A stretch of 64,000 nt of DNA from Candidatus Saccharimonadota bacterium. Its GTDB lineage: Bacteria; Patescibacteriota; Saccharimonadia; Saccharimonadales; Saccharimonadaceae. The translations under genes were made by a program, and so were the position numbers. The stretch spans positions 85,617-149,616 of the forward strand of contig JAACVZ010000002.1 in the NCBI GenBank assembly GCA_009992235.1, read 5' to 3'. This document shows positions 25,139 through 34,671 of the stretch, one piece after another. Below the pieces are notes generated by a model. It was not told the origin of the DNA. It saw nothing but the letters and a program-made list of their open reading frames with translations, and did not search any database. How positions within the stretch are numbered: the first letter of the stretch is position 1; each line of letters starts with the position of its first letter.

Positions 25139-25215
25139 CGTACTATATTAACATATATTGCATGACTTTGTCAATAGTGCTTGACTTTACGCACCTCTGA
25201 TATGATACTAAAATA
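25139..25215. promoter_or_regulatory. Divergent leaderless promoters for rimB-rimK and the ATP-grasp/GT4 operon
   Basis: Minus strand: TTGACA (25169-25174), 18-nt spacer, TAATAT (25145-25150), 6 nt to ATG. Plus strand: TTGACT (25181-25186), 17-nt spacer, GATACT (25204-25209), 6 nt to ATG. Neither start has a ribosome binding site. Confidence 0.8.
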
Positions 25216-26448
25216 ATGCGTCCTCTATATATATACATCGTCGGAAAACCCGACTCTCGATCGACCGTAGTGGATACTATCCACAATAAAGGCTACCTTG
25301 CCGGAATATTAGCAGATAAACAGGCAGGAAAAAATGGCTTGGAAGTATTCGATCGTGTCGTTGAGGTGGATTTTGCACAGATCGATGATGAGATCCATCG
25401 TCTAGATACAGTCGATTTATCTCCGGCAGGTTTTCTATCTACATACGAGAACTACATTGTCGCAAAGGCAAAACTTTCTCAGCACTTTGAAACACCTGGA
25501 ATTCCGTTGAACGCCGCTGAACTCACAACCGATAAAGCACGGATGCGTGAGGCGTTCCTTCAAGCCGACCGATCAATTTCCCCAGACTATGCAAAGGTCC
25601 AGACCCTAGAGCAAGCCCAAGAGTTTGCTCAAAATCACTCTTTCCCGCTCATAATTAAGCCGACAAATCTTGTAAAAAGTTTGCTCGTACTCAAGTGCAA
25701 CAACGAAAAAGAACTTGCAGAACAGTTCACATATGCAAGCCAGAACGTTGTGTCACTATATAAAAAATATAACGTATACAACCAGGCGCCCCAGCTAATT
25801 ATCGAGGAGTTCATAACAGGCAAGCAATACTCAATCGCGGCGTACGTCGACCAGTTTGGCAAGCCACATTTTTACAGAGGTATAGCCACGCTAAAGACTG
25901 CTCAAGACATAGGTCAAAACGATAACTATCTATTCTCACGAAAACTTCCGTCATCGTTGCCGGCAGATAGACAGTCAGAGATGTTTGAAGTTGCGGAAAA
26001 AGGAGTCCGGGCGCTAGGTATGAAATCTACGCCAGCTCATATTGAGCTCATCTCCGGTGACAATGGCACTAAAATTGTCGAAATAGGGGCTCGCACGGGC
26101 GGGTACCGGCCCCGTATGTATCGCATGAGTTACGGCGCCGACCTGACGGAACAGGAAGTGCGCATTGCTTTAGGCGAGACACCGCTCATAGAGGAGTCCT
26201 TTTCGGCATATTGTGCTGTCTATGAGCTATTTCCAAATACGGAGGGGAGCTTCTTGAGCATCGAGCATAAACTGGATCCATCGCAACTAGCGTACTACCG
26301 AATAACCGCTAAAGTGGGTGACCGCGTCGGACCCGCAAAAAACGGCTTCAAGGCTACGGCTATTGTTATCGTAAAAGATGAAGATGAAAGCACTTTCTTA
26401 AAAATTTGCCGACAAATTGAAGCGGCTAATGTTAAGGTAAAAGAATGA
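25216..26448 (+). CDS. ATP-grasp carboxylate-amine ligase (L-amino-acid-ligase-like)
   Basis: 410 residues. The ATP-grasp core covers ~100-310: PLIIKPTNLVKSLLVLKC, QLIIEEFITGKQYSIAAYVD and the acidic metal-site segment HIELISGDNGTKIVEIGAR. The C-terminal ~80 residues resemble the LAL C-terminal domain of L-amino acid ligases and of carbamoyl-phosphate-synthase-like ligases. The substrate cannot be read from sequence; amide bond formation between an amino acid and another amine or carboxylate is expected. It overlaps the following GT4 gene by ATGA, so the product may be used on a glycoconjugate. Leaderless promoter (see 25139-25215). Confidence 0.85.
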   Translation: MRPLYIYIVGKPDSRSTVVDTIHNKGYLAGILADKQAGKNGLEVFDRVVEVDFAQIDDEIHRLDTVDLSPAGFLSTYENYIVAKAKLSQHFETPGIPLNAAELTTDKARMREAFLQADRSISPDYAKVQTLEQAQEFAQNHSFPLIIKPTNLVKSLLVLKCNNEKELAEQFTYASQNVVSLYKKYNVYNQAPQLIIEEFITGKQYSIAAYVDQFGKPHFYRGIATLKTAQDIGQNDNYLFSRKLPSSLPADRQSEMFEVAEKGVRALGMKSTPAHIELISGDNGTKIVEIGARTGGYRPRMYRMSYGADLTEQEVRIALGETPLIEESFSAYCAVYELFPNTEGSFLSIEHKLDPSQLAYYRITAKVGDRVGPAKNGFKATAIVIVKDEDESTFLKICRQIEAANVKVKE

Positions 26449-27461
26449 GAATCGCACATATTCTCCCCCACAGCGTAACCTTTCCACTCAAAAGCCATAA
26501 CGGCCGGTACGATTGGGTGGAACAACTAGCGCTTCGACAAGCTCGTCAAGGACACGAGGTTACTATATATTGCCATCCATCATCCCGAAGTGAAAAACTG
26601 CACTTCCGTGGTATTTCAAGCGCGCAAACAGACAAAAAAATAAACAACATCAATACTTTTCGACTTGCATTCTCAAACGATCACGACGTATATCATTCAC
26701 ATTTCGACAACCTTCACTACGAAGTCGCCCACGAGACAGTTAAGCCTATCGTATTTACGCAGCACTGGTGGCCTACTGAAGAAACTATCAACCTAGCGAA
26801 GCAACATCAATCGCACCTTAACGTGTGGGCGGTCGCCCCTACGAAATACATGGAAGGCATTGACCGTGCTAATGGTATCCAGACAAAAGGCTACATCCAC
26901 CACGGTATCAATCTAGATGTTTTTAAACCAAAGCCTGAGTCGAAGACTAACCGACTCCTATGCGTCGGAAGGATTGCTCCGAATAAACACATAGAAACGG
27001 CCTTAGCCGTGGCAAAGCAATCAGGTGTCGGGCTTGATATTGTCGGAAAGCTCCTAGATAAAGACATCGACTACTGGAATAGTATCAGCAATGATATCGA
27101 CGGCATAGGCATTAATTATCTTGGCCAGAAGAACAAGGATGACCTCGTCAGGCTCTATTCGAACGCGAAGGCGGTCATTTGCACCTTCAGCGAAAAAGAA
27201 GCGTTCGGCCTCGTGGCTATAGAGGCGCAGGCCTGTGGAACGCCTATTCTTATAACCCCCGGGGGTGCACACGCTGAACTCTTGGACTCAGGAAAAACAG
27301 GGTTTATCTGTGAGTCAATCGATGAATTTGAAGTTGCCATCAATGAGGTTGTCAAGATTCGCTCTGAGGATTGCATCAACTTCATCAAAGACAATTTCGA
27401 CATTACAGAGATGTTCGAGAAATACGAAAAGCTATACCAAGAACTCACCTACACCTCGTAG
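26445..27461 (+). CDS. GT4-family glycosyltransferase
   Basis: 338 residues with GT-B fold. The acceptor half has YDWVEQLALRQARQGHEVTI and HSHFDNLHYE; the nucleotide-sugar half has LLCVGRIAPNKHIETAL and the GT4 signature EAFGLVAIEAQACGTPIL (E-x7-E). It overlaps the ATP-grasp gene by 4 nt at its start and the convergent Stealth-type gene by 13 nt at its end. Likely works on surface polysaccharide or glycolipid; donor and acceptor are unknown. Confidence 0.9.
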   Translation: MRIAHILPHSVTFPLKSHNGRYDWVEQLALRQARQGHEVTIYCHPSSRSEKLHFRGISSAQTDKKINNINTFRLAFSNDHDVYHSHFDNLHYEVAHETVKPIVFTQHWWPTEETINLAKQHQSHLNVWAVAPTKYMEGIDRANGIQTKGYIHHGINLDVFKPKPESKTNRLLCVGRIAPNKHIETALAVAKQSGVGLDIVGKLLDKDIDYWNSISNDIDGIGINYLGQKNKDDLVRLYSNAKAVICTFSEKEAFGLVAIEAQACGTPILITPGGAHAELLDSGKTGFICESIDEFEVAINEVVKIRSEDCINFIKDNFDITEMFEKYEKLYQELTYTS

Positions 27462-28174
27462 CGACACTTTTCGGGGAATGATGAACGAACAAAATCTCCT
27501 GGAAAGCCTCTGTTAAATGCACCGCCAGTTACCGAAATGAAATTAAGGCTCTGAAGGTACGCCGTAGGGTCGGCTATATATTCGGGTGTATTATGTTTAT
27601 CGTCTAGAAAAATTTTCACATCAGGAATTGTCTCACCGCCAACATCAAAATAATTACCATAAAATGTTCTAAACTGGTACAAACGTTCGCTTACCTCTTG
27701 GTAAAGCCGCCGAACTTTGTGTTTATTGAAGACCATAGGCGCATGAAGCTCGAAGCTAATTGGATCATCGACGCCACGCCGTCGAAGCGCCGCATACAAC
27801 TCGGCCATTGTCGCAATATATTCACTCCCCTCTGGATACCGACGACGGTAGCTTTCAAGGACGTCTCGCATAAAACCAAAGTTAACCGTAGGCATGCGCG
27901 GTATGGGCTTCATAAAGAAAAAATCATCATTCATGAGGATAAAATCATCAGAAAGATCGTCCGAACCTACCGCTGCATGCATATTGTTCTTAACATTCTG
28001 TGGTTTCGTACCAGACTGCTCAACAGGAAGGTACACTACATCCTTGACCCACGAAGGCTTCTCTCCAGCAATAAATACTTTGCCATGAGGGATATTTTTC
28101 AGCGAGCGCAGCGAATAGCGCAATGCCTCTGAATCGTTTTCGTGGTCCTCTTTCAGTAAATAAACAATATCCAT
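27449..28174 (-). CDS. Stealth-type sugar-phosphate transferase-like protein
   Basis: 241 residues. The N-terminus MDIVYLLKEDHENDSEALRY and the central DDFILMNDDFFFMKPIP match the CR1/CR2 regions of the Stealth family (capsule hexose-1-phosphate transferases and GlcNAc-phosphotransferase), including the NDD motif. The rest, with HAPMVFNK and YFDVGGETIPDVKIFLDDK, corresponds to CR3-like sequence. A shorter length than typical Stealth proteins (300+ residues) suggests a core version. It follows dnaJ on the same strand with a 15-nt gap, and converges on the GT4 gene with a 13-nt overlap. Confidence 0.78.
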   Translation of the reverse strand: MDIVYLLKEDHENDSEALRYSLRSLKNIPHGKVFIAGEKPSWVKDVVYLPVEQSGTKPQNVKNNMHAAVGSDDLSDDFILMNDDFFFMKPIPRMPTVNFGFMRDVLESYRRRYPEGSEYIATMAELYAALRRRGVDDPISFELHAPMVFNKHKVRRLYQEVSERLYQFRTFYGNYFDVGGETIPDVKIFLDDKHNTPEYIADPTAYLQSLNFISVTGGAFNRGFPGDFVRSSFPEKCRYEV

Positions 28175-28189
28175 ATAATCGGCTGCCGT

Positions 28190-29275
28190 TTACTTAGAGC
28201 GCTTCCTCAACTCTTCTAACAATTCCTTTTCTTTTCGGCTCAACTTCACTGGCGTATCAACAACAATGCTTACAATATGCGGACCACGGCGGTCGTTATT
28301 CATATGTGGCACACCGTGGCTAGACAACTTAAAGTCGGTTCCTGACTGGGTTCCAGCTGGTACTTTCATGCGCACCATGCCGTCAACTGTCTCGACGTCT
28401 ATTTCCGTGCCAAGTGCAGCATCTACCATGCTCACGTGTTCTTCAGAAAGAATAATGTCGCCTTCACGCGTAAAGTGTTTGTGGGCTTTAACGCGAATAT
28501 AAACATACAGGTCGCCTTTTTCGCCGCGTCCAACTGCTTCGCCACGCCCGCTCAGACGAATAGTCGCGCCATCGTCTATACCAGCCGGCACCTTAAGTTT
28601 GATGGCCTGCTTGCGACGTTCTGTTCCCGTACCACGACAAACAGAACACACTTTTTCAGGTACTTTACCAAGACCGCCACAGGTATCGCAGGCGACTGTC
28701 TGCTGGATAGCGCCGAACATCGTATTAACGACTCGCGCCCTCTGTCCAGCGCCCTTACAGTCGGGACAGGTCTTCATATCGTGACCAGGTTCAACGGTTG
28801 TACCTTTACAGTGCGAACAAATGTCATCAAGATCAAGGCTCAATTCGTGTTCGAGCCCGAATATTGCTTCTTCAAAGGTTAGCTGAAGCTGCACCTCAAC
28901 ATCGCGACCTCGTTGCGGTCGTTGTTGCCGTGAATTACCGCCAAAAAATTGACCGAATATGTCGCCAAGGCCTTCACCAAAGTCAAAGTTAACATTTTGG
29001 CCACCAAAACCACCGAAGCCTTCAAATGGATTTCCACCACCTTGTCCACCAGATGCCCCGCCTACACCGGCGTGACCAAACTGATCGTATCGCTGGCGTT
29101 TTTGAGAGTCTTTCAAAACATCGTAGGCTTCACTGACTTCTTTAAACTTCGCCTCGTCACCACCCTCTTTATCTGGGTGATGCTGCACAGCAAGACGTCG
29201 ATACGCCTTCTTGAGCTCATCGGCAGATGCGCCTTTTTGCACACCTAATACATCGTAATAATCACGCTTACTCAT
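28190..29275 (-). CDS. dnaJ: Chaperone protein DnaJ
   Basis: 361 residues in canonical order: J domain ([20 protein letters not shown] with the HPD motif), Gly/Phe-rich linker (~75-115), zinc finger (~140-215) and C-terminal client-binding domains. The zinc finger has [24 protein letters not shown] and CSVCRGTG; the first repeat departs from CxxCxGxG but keeps both cysteines. DnaJ delivers clients to DnaK (31.0-32.9 kb). Its promoter is CIRCE-controlled (TAGACA, 17 nt, TATACT, 8 nt to ATG). Confidence 0.98.
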   Translation of the reverse strand: MSKRDYYDVLGVQKGASADELKKAYRRLAVQHHPDKEGGDEAKFKEVSEAYDVLKDSQKRQRYDQFGHAGVGGASGGQGGGNPFEGFGGFGGQNVNFDFGEGLGDIFGQFFGGNSRQQRPQRGRDVEVQLQLTFEEAIFGLEHELSLDLDDICSHCKGTTVEPGHDMKTCPDCKGAGQRARVVNTMFGAIQQTVACDTCGGLGKVPEKVCSVCRGTGTERRKQAIKLKVPAGIDDGATIRLSGRGEAVGRGEKGDLYVYIRVKAHKHFTREGDIILSEEHVSMVDAALGTEIDVETVDGMVRMKVPAGTQSGTDFKLSSHGVPHMNNDRRGPHIVSIVVDTPVKLSRKEKELLEELRKRSK

Positions 29276-29283
29276 ATGTATTT

Positions 29284-29312
29284 AGTATAAGATACTAGCA
29301 CTCAAATGTCTA
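29284..29312 (-). promoter_or_regulatory. dnaJ promoter with -35 inside CIRCE
   Basis: Minus strand: -35 TAGACA (29307-29312), 17-nt spacer, -10 TATACT (29284-29289), 8 nt to the dnaJ ATG. The -35 lies in the CIRCE spacer, so HrcA binding would block the polymerase directly. Confidence 0.75.
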
Positions 29313-29321
29313 GAGTGCTAG
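29295..29321. promoter_or_regulatory. CIRCE operator (dnaJ / glycosidase intergenic)
   Basis: CTAGCACTC (29295-29303), 9-nt spacer, GAGTGCTAG (29313-29321): a perfect inverted repeat matching the HrcA-binding CIRCE consensus except the outermost base. It is 35 nt from the divergent gene at 29357. Confidence 0.95.
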
Positions 29322-29356
29322 TGTCCCTAAAGCCACGCCATGCTATACTGACCATA

Positions 29357-30475
29357 ATGGCTACGCTTAAACAAAAAATTGGACCAATCCTCGGAACAAT
29401 CCGCGCAGAATACCGACAAATCGCCAACCGCTATTTTAAGAGCATCCGTCGATTTTCCGGCAACGCTGAAGAAGTTTGCCAGCAGATCCTTGACCTTCTC
29501 TGGGCAGGCGATTTTTATCGAACGAGCCTTGGTCACTATAACTTCTTCTGGATGCGCGATTTCGGCACTGTTGCCGAATCACTCACGACTCTCGTCAATA
29601 CCACACGGGTCCACACAACACTTCGATGGGCCCTACGCCACTACAGCAAAGCTGGGCGCATTACCACCTGTATCGACAAGGCCGGGCACACTTTCAACGC
29701 ACCAGGCAAACCAAGCATTGACGCCCTCCCTTGGCTACTACACTCTATTGTCGTCAGCGGGTACATACTGAACGCCGCTGAAAAAGAGTTCCTTAGCCAT
29801 CAGCTTAAGTGGTTTACCGAAAGTTATCTTGATGCAAGCGGCGACCTTAGGCCTAACCTAACCATAGCCGAAATGCGCGATGCTATCTACTACGATCGTA
29901 GCGCCTATGCAATCTCGCTAATTGGGCGAATGGCGCATTGCGTGCGAGTCTTGAAACTCCCCGGCTTCCCTTTTACTCCCGAAGCTTACCGCGCAATTCT
30001 GCTCGAACACTACTGGAACGGTAGCTACTTCAACGCCGACAGAACAAACGACGCCTATAGTTCCGACAGTGCACTCATGCCTTTCTTCTTAAAGGTGGTT
30101 GACGACAAGACAATGGCCGACGAGACATTCCGTTACATCAGCCAAAAGAAACTGAATATGCCGTATCCCCTGAAATACGGCGAGCACGACAATGAGTTTC
30201 GACACCGTTTCGGTATGGGTAAGTGGATAATGCCCAACTACACCGGAACGACCATCTGGACATGGCACGCAACCTTTTACCTTCATCTCTTAAGACGGTA
30301 CAATCACCCTGACTACACGCTACAATACAAGAAATTTGCCCGGTTGATTGAGAAAACCGGCACCTATCCTGAGCTTCTCAACCCCGACGCCTCATGGTAC
30401 AACGCGCCATTTTACCGCTCTGACCCCGGTATGGTGTGGGTGGCACTGTTTCTTGAGCTCCCAAAACCAAAGTAG
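29357..30475 (+). CDS. Six-hairpin glycosidase-like protein
   Basis: 372 residues from the ATG at 29357; the frame also opens at 29306, but those codons are inside the CIRCE element, and TATACT ends 7 nt before 29357. The fold looks like an alpha/alpha barrel of glycoside hydrolase (glucoamylase / GH37 / debranching) type: YNFFWMRDFGTVAESL, PSIDALPWLLHSIV, YYDRSAYAISL, YWNGSYFNADR, NYTGTTIWTWHATFYLHLL and YPELLNPDASWYNAPFY. Likely catalytic acidic residues are in WMRDF and in the final YPE segment, by analogy. No signal peptide is seen. Substrate unknown; proximity to CIRCE is probably incidental. Confidence 0.72.
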   Translation: MATLKQKIGPILGTIRAEYRQIANRYFKSIRRFSGNAEEVCQQILDLLWAGDFYRTSLGHYNFFWMRDFGTVAESLTTLVNTTRVHTTLRWALRHYSKAGRITTCIDKAGHTFNAPGKPSIDALPWLLHSIVVSGYILNAAEKEFLSHQLKWFTESYLDASGDLRPNLTIAEMRDAIYYDRSAYAISLIGRMAHCVRVLKLPGFPFTPEAYRAILLEHYWNGSYFNADRTNDAYSSDSALMPFFLKVVDDKTMADETFRYISQKKLNMPYPLKYGEHDNEFRHRFGMGKWIMPNYTGTTIWTWHATFYLHLLRRYNHPDYTLQYKKFARLIEKTGTYPELLNPDASWYNAPFYRSDPGMVWVALFLELPKPK

Positions 30476-30526
30476 CTAATCTACCAACTATTGTATTTTC
30501 CTATAGAATATGCTATAATAGCACTA

Positions 30527-30979
30527 ATGAACATCGAAAAACTCTATGCGCCTGAAACCTGGGATCCAGAGGACACTTTCGACCCTATAGTTCAATCGAC
30601 CTTCATACTGCGCGAGGCCGCTGCATATATCGAGGAGGACGCTACTCTCGAGTATGCCAGACGGGGTAATCTGTTTATCGCCCACGATAGTCGTGACGAC
30701 TTAATCAAAGCCGCTGCACACTTCGAGCCACGAGCACACCTTGAAGAGCCTGAAGCGTGGATTCATCATCTAGCCGTTCATCCCGACTTCCAAAGACAGG
30801 GTATCGGTACGGAAATGATTTCATATTTTGGCACGTACTGTCTGGATCGAAGAATTAAGACGATCAAACTACACCCATCACCAAGCTCGATCCCCTTTTA
30901 CGTTGACGACAATGGATTCACGTTAAACAGAATGGGCGGCGGCGGATACATTGCCACTAAAAAGATAGTTGATATATAA
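30527..30979 (+). CDS. GNAT-family N-acetyltransferase
   Basis: 150 residues from the ATG at 30527 (TATAAT ends 7 nt upstream; the in-frame ATG at 30491 lies before the promoter). The acetyl-CoA site WIHHLAVHPDFQRQGIGTEMI carries the R/Q-x-x-G-x-G/A signature, followed by KTIKLHPSPSSIPFYVDDNGF typical of the GNAT C-terminus. The substrate is unknown. A terminator follows immediately. Confidence 0.92.
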   Translation: MNIEKLYAPETWDPEDTFDPIVQSTFILREAAAYIEEDATLEYARRGNLFIAHDSRDDLIKAAAHFEPRAHLEEPEAWIHHLAVHPDFQRQGIGTEMISYFGTYCLDRRIKTIKLHPSPSSIPFYVDDNGFTLNRMGGGGYIATKKIVDI

Positions 30980-31009
30980 AAAACGAGACCTCGCAGGCCT
31001 CGCTTTTTA
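30979..31009. terminator. Bidirectional terminator between acetyltransferase and dnaK
   Basis: CGAGACC (30984-30990) pairs with GGCCTCG (30996-31002) with one mismatch, flanked by an A-run at the left and five T at 31004-31008. Confidence 0.8.
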
Positions 31010-31027
31010 TTTGGCTAAGAATATTAC

Positions 31028-32935
31028 CTACTTAGCATCGTTTTCTTTTTTGTCGTCTTTCTTTTCGTCGTCGACAACTTCACCTTCTACGGGACCGTCA
31101 GATGCTTTTTCGCCTTCTTCACCTTCTGCCGGAGCAGCTTCTTGGTAAAGCTTGGCGCCAATTGGCATGATCGCATCGTTTAGCGCCTTAGCGGAGGTTT
31201 CAAGCTCATCCTTGTCGGTTGATTCTTGGTGCTTTTTGGCCTCTTCAACGGCTGCCTCAATAACCTTTTTATCTTCATCGGAAATCTTGTCCTTGAATTC
31301 ATCGGGCATCTTTTCAGCTTGGTAAATAGCGTTTTCTAGTTGATTACGCGTATCAACCGTTTCACGCTTTTTCTTGTCTTCATCGGCGTGAAGCTCGGCT
31401 TCTTTTTGGGCCTTCTCGATATCTTCCTTCGAGAGGTTTCCACTGTTTTGGATAGTAATAGATTGCTCTTTACCGGTACCCTTGTCCTTTGCAGACACAT
31501 TCAAGATACCATTTGCGTCAAGATTAAACGTCACCTCGACTTGTGGAACCCCTCGGGGAGCTGGAGCGATACCATCAAGAATGAAGCGCCCAAGCGATTT
31601 GTTGTCGCCGGCCATTTCACGTTCACCCTGTAGGACATGAATTTCTACTTGTGGCTGGTTATCGGCCGCTGTAGAGAATGTCTCACTTTTGCTCGTCGGA
31701 ACGGTTGTATTTCGCTCTATAAGCTTAGTCGATACACCGCCCATAGTTTCAATACCAAGGCTCAGCGGAGTCACGTCAAGCAGGAGCACGTCTTTAACAT
31801 CACCAGCAAGAACACCCCCTTGAATTGCAGCACCAACGGCCACAACCTCGTCTGGGTTAACGCCCTTCAACGGCTCTTTTCCGAAGATTTCCTTAACTCG
31901 TGCAGCAACAGCCGGCATACGAGTCATACCACCAACAAGAACAATCTCGTTAATGTCGCTAGCCTTAAGTCCAGCGTCTTTAAGCGCCTTTTCAACCGGG
32001 TCAGCTAGACGAGTGATGAGCTCCTTAACAAGCTCTTCGAGTTTTGCACGGGTCAACTTGTATTCAAAGTGCTTTGGTCCATCGGCGTCAGCAGTAAGGA
32101 ATGGTAGATTGATTTCGTATTCAGTAGTTGAAGAAAGTTCTTTCTTGGCTTTCTCGGCCTCGTCCTTAAGACGTTGCATAGCTGCATTGTCGCCCTTGAG
32201 GTTAATGCCTGATTCTTTCTTAAATTCATCGAGGAAATGATTCACGATTCGATTGTCAAAGTCTTCACCACCGAGGTGAGTGTCACCGTTGGTGCTCTTT
32301 ACCTCAAACACGCCGTCGCCAAGTTCAAGAATAGACACGTCAAACGTTCCACCACCTAGGTCGAATACGGCAATTTTTTCGTCTTTCTTACTCTCGAGCC
32401 CATAAGCAAGTGCAGCCGCAGTTGGCTCGTTAATAATTCGCTTCACTTCAAGACCGGCAATTTTACCGGCATCTTTTGTCGCTTGGCGCTGTGAGTCGTC
32501 GAAGTACGCCGGAACGGTGATAACCGCTTCGGTAACTTTTTCACCAAGGAAAGCTTCGGCATCGGCCTTAAGCTTTGAAAGAATCATAGCTGAGACTTCC
32601 TCTGGTGTATATTCTTTGTCACCCAGCTTCACAGCAACGCCGTTGCCCTTCTTAACAATTTCATATGGCATGATATCGAGGTCTTTTTGGACTTCATCAT
32701 CTGAAAACTTGCGACCAATAAGCCGTTTTACACCATAGATAGTGTTTTTTGCGTTCGTGACGCGCTGTCGTTGTGCTACCTGGCCAACGAGTCGTTCGCC
32801 CGATTTATTAATTGCGACGACACTTGGTGTCGTTCGATTTCCTTCGGCGTTTGCAATAACTTCAGGCTTACCCGCTACCATATAGGCGAGCGCACTGTTA
32901 GTTGTACCGAGGTCGATTCCAATAATTTTACCCAT
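31028..32935 (-). CDS. dnaK: Chaperone protein DnaK (Hsp70)
   Basis: 635 residues. The ATPase domain ([53 protein letters not shown]), the linker [14 protein letters not shown], the substrate-binding domain and an acidic C-terminal tail ([17 protein letters not shown]) are all present. Works with DnaJ and GrpE in folding. AGGAGA lies 11 nt before the ATG. Upstream are two CIRCE elements and a promoter with its -35 in the first of them. It is preceded by the FAD oxidase gene, but the promoter makes it a separate unit. Confidence 0.99.
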   Translation of the reverse strand: MGKIIGIDLGTTNSALAYMVAGKPEVIANAEGNRTTPSVVAINKSGERLVGQVAQRQRVTNAKNTIYGVKRLIGRKFSDDEVQKDLDIMPYEIVKKGNGVAVKLGDKEYTPEEVSAMILSKLKADAEAFLGEKVTEAVITVPAYFDDSQRQATKDAGKIAGLEVKRIINEPTAAALAYGLESKKDEKIAVFDLGGGTFDVSILELGDGVFEVKSTNGDTHLGGEDFDNRIVNHFLDEFKKESGINLKGDNAAMQRLKDEAEKAKKELSSTTEYEINLPFLTADADGPKHFEYKLTRAKLEELVKELITRLADPVEKALKDAGLKASDINEIVLVGGMTRMPAVAARVKEIFGKEPLKGVNPDEVVAVGAAIQGGVLAGDVKDVLLLDVTPLSLGIETMGGVSTKLIERNTTVPTSKSETFSTAADNQPQVEIHVLQGEREMAGDNKSLGRFILDGIAPAPRGVPQVEVTFNLDANGILNVSAKDKGTGKEQSITIQNSGNLSKEDIEKAQKEAELHADEDKKKRETVDTRNQLENAIYQAEKMPDEFKDKISDEDKKVIEAAVEEAKKHQESTDKDELETSAKALNDAIMPIGAKLYQEAAPAEGEEGEKASDGPVEGEVVDDEKKDDKKENDAK

Positions 32936-32964
32936 AGTAGTTAAATCTCCTTATACTATATATT

Positions 32965-32991
32965 CTAGCACTCCCTTGATGAGATTGCTAA
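32965..32991. promoter_or_regulatory. Second, degenerate CIRCE operator upstream of dnaK
   Basis: CTAGCACTC (32965-32973), 9-nt spacer, GATTGCTAA (32983-32991). Two differences from consensus TTAGCACTC-N9-GAGTGCTAA. It lies between the promoter and the dnaK start, where HrcA would act as a roadblock. Confidence 0.8.
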
Positions 32992-32999
32992 CTGTGTCT

Positions 33000-33029
33000 A
33001 TTGTAATAAAACTGGCACTCGTATGTCAA
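33000..33029 (-). promoter_or_regulatory. dnaK promoter with -35 inside CIRCE
   Basis: Minus strand: -35 TTGACA (33024-33029), 18-nt spacer, -10 TACAAT (33000-33005). The -35 is part of the CIRCE spacer at 33012-33038. Confidence 0.8.
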
Positions 33030-33038
33030 GAGTGCTAA
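33012..33038. promoter_or_regulatory. First CIRCE operator upstream of dnaK
   Basis: CTGGCACTC (33012-33020), 9-nt spacer, GAGTGCTAA (33030-33038). One half matches consensus exactly. It overlaps the last codon of the FAD oxidase gene. Confidence 0.92.
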
Positions 33039-34648
33039 TCGCCATTTTTTGTGATTATGTGCGAAAGTGCAAATTCGTAGGTGCCACCAACCTTCTTACC
33101 GGTGTTAAATATGCCGTTCGGGTCAAATAAATTCTTCACTTCCTCAAACAGCTTCACCATATCTGGACCAAACTGCTTTTCGAGAAATGGTGTCCGGATA
33201 ATACCGTCGTTGTGATCGGCGCTTATTGAACCGCCGTAGCTAATAACAAGGTCATTTACCTTTGCCTCAAGCTCCATAATCCGCCGCGAGGCACCGTCTG
33301 CCTCCATATCGGCCAGCGGTACAAGCCGAATGCTTCCGGCGCCAATATGGCCAGCGTAGGTGTAGGTCATGTTGTATTCTTTCAAGATAGCCTCAAGTTC
33401 ACCAAGAAATGCACCATAATTCTCGAGTGGCACAATTGTATCTTCTAAAAAAGCTTGAGCACGAGTATTGGCTAGCGGATGGTCAAGCAGCATTTTAAAG
33501 CTTTTGCGTCGTATAGTTAGGAAACTTTCAACCGTCGCCTGGTCGTCAATCCAGAATGTTTCGTGTCCCAATTTTTCAAGCATTTCTTTTGCTTGGCCGG
33601 CGATAACATCAGCTCGATGCTGTTCGTCCGCCTCAAATACCGACAGAATAACCATGTGCTTACCTCTCGCAACATGTGCTCTCTCGGCATCTTCAGGATA
33701 GTACCTCTCTGCAAACTCATAGGTAAAATGGTCAAATGTTTCGCAGGTCATTGGGTCGTATCGAAGTGTCGTCTTCACCACTTCAGCCAGTTTTCCTAGG
33801 TCACCAACAGGGGTAACTATCATTCGTTGGTATGCACCTGGTTTCACAAGTTTCAGTTCAGCCTCGGAAATAATACCAAGCGTCCCCTGCGCACCTATAA
33901 ACAGACGCCCAAGGTTAAACACCTGCTGGTGTCTGTCCCACAGTTCCCATAAAGCATATCCAGCAGCGTTCTTAACCGTTCGCGGGTGATGCGCTGCAAT
34001 CGTATGCGCATTTTCTTCTAGTAGTTGGGTCATGTGCCGGTATATGTGTCCCTCAAAGTCAGGCTGCTTCTTCTTATCTTCAAGCTGCAGGCGGGTAAGC
34101 GGTCCGAAAGTATATTCGTTGCCGTCAGACAACACAACCTGCACCTCGTTAACGTTGGCGCTGGTTGGGCCGTACTTAATGGATTGCTCGCCACTGGCAT
34201 TATTGCCTAGCATACCCCCAATACCGCAAATGTCTCGAGACGATGTATAAGGAGCAAAGAGTAACCCGGCCTCCCGGACTTGCTTTTCAACTGCGAGGTG
34301 CATTGCGCCAGACTGAGTGCGAACAGTTCGAGCAATGTTATCAACGCTTCCAACGAATGTATAATATCTCTTTAAATCGAGCACGTAACCTTCGGTTAAA
34401 GACCCGCCAGACATACAAGTTCCTCCGACGCGCGGAGCAAGTGTTACCGGATGGCCCGCCTCGACTTGGGCATTGGCCCATTTCACTATTGAAGCAATGT
34501 CATTGGTGTCCCGGGGCGCGATAACGCCTCGGGGCTCGACCTCAAATATACTCGCATCACGAGACACTAGACGTCGAGCATCGTCACTGACATCAATGTC
34601 ACCGTTAAAGTTTTTATCTGCAAGTAATATATCGAGGCGCCCACTCAT
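33035..34648 (-). CDS. FAD-linked oxidoreductase (GlcD / D-lactate dehydrogenase-like)
   Basis: 537 residues. The FAD-binding PCMH domain is shown by TLAPRVGGTCMSGGSLTEG, RTQSGAMHLAVEKQV and GIGGMLGNNASGEQSIKYG; the C-terminal FAD-oxidase domain by YTYAGHIGAGSIRLVP, SADHNDGIIRTPF and LFDPNGIFNTGKKVG. It lacks the C-terminal iron-sulfur domain of long D-LDH. Substrate is a 2-hydroxy acid by family, but glycolate, D-lactate and others cannot be told apart. It sits between grpE (24 nt upstream) and dnaK, inside the heat-shock cluster. Confidence 0.88.
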   Translation of the reverse strand: MSGRLDILLADKNFNGDIDVSDDARRLVSRDASIFEVEPRGVIAPRDTNDIASIVKWANAQVEAGHPVTLAPRVGGTCMSGGSLTEGYVLDLKRYYTFVGSVDNIARTVRTQSGAMHLAVEKQVREAGLLFAPYTSSRDICGIGGMLGNNASGEQSIKYGPTSANVNEVQVVLSDGNEYTFGPLTRLQLEDKKKQPDFEGHIYRHMTQLLEENAHTIAAHHPRTVKNAAGYALWELWDRHQQVFNLGRLFIGAQGTLGIISEAELKLVKPGAYQRMIVTPVGDLGKLAEVVKTTLRYDPMTCETFDHFTYEFAERYYPEDAERAHVARGKHMVILSVFEADEQHRADVIAGQAKEMLEKLGHETFWIDDQATVESFLTIRRKSFKMLLDHPLANTRAQAFLEDTIVPLENYGAFLGELEAILKEYNMTYTYAGHIGAGSIRLVPLADMEADGASRRIMELEAKVNDLVISYGGSISADHNDGIIRTPFLEKQFGPDMVKLFEEVKNLFDPNGIFNTGKKVGGTYEFALSHIITKNGD

Positions 34649-34671
34649 ATTACTCTTATGGTAGCACAGAT

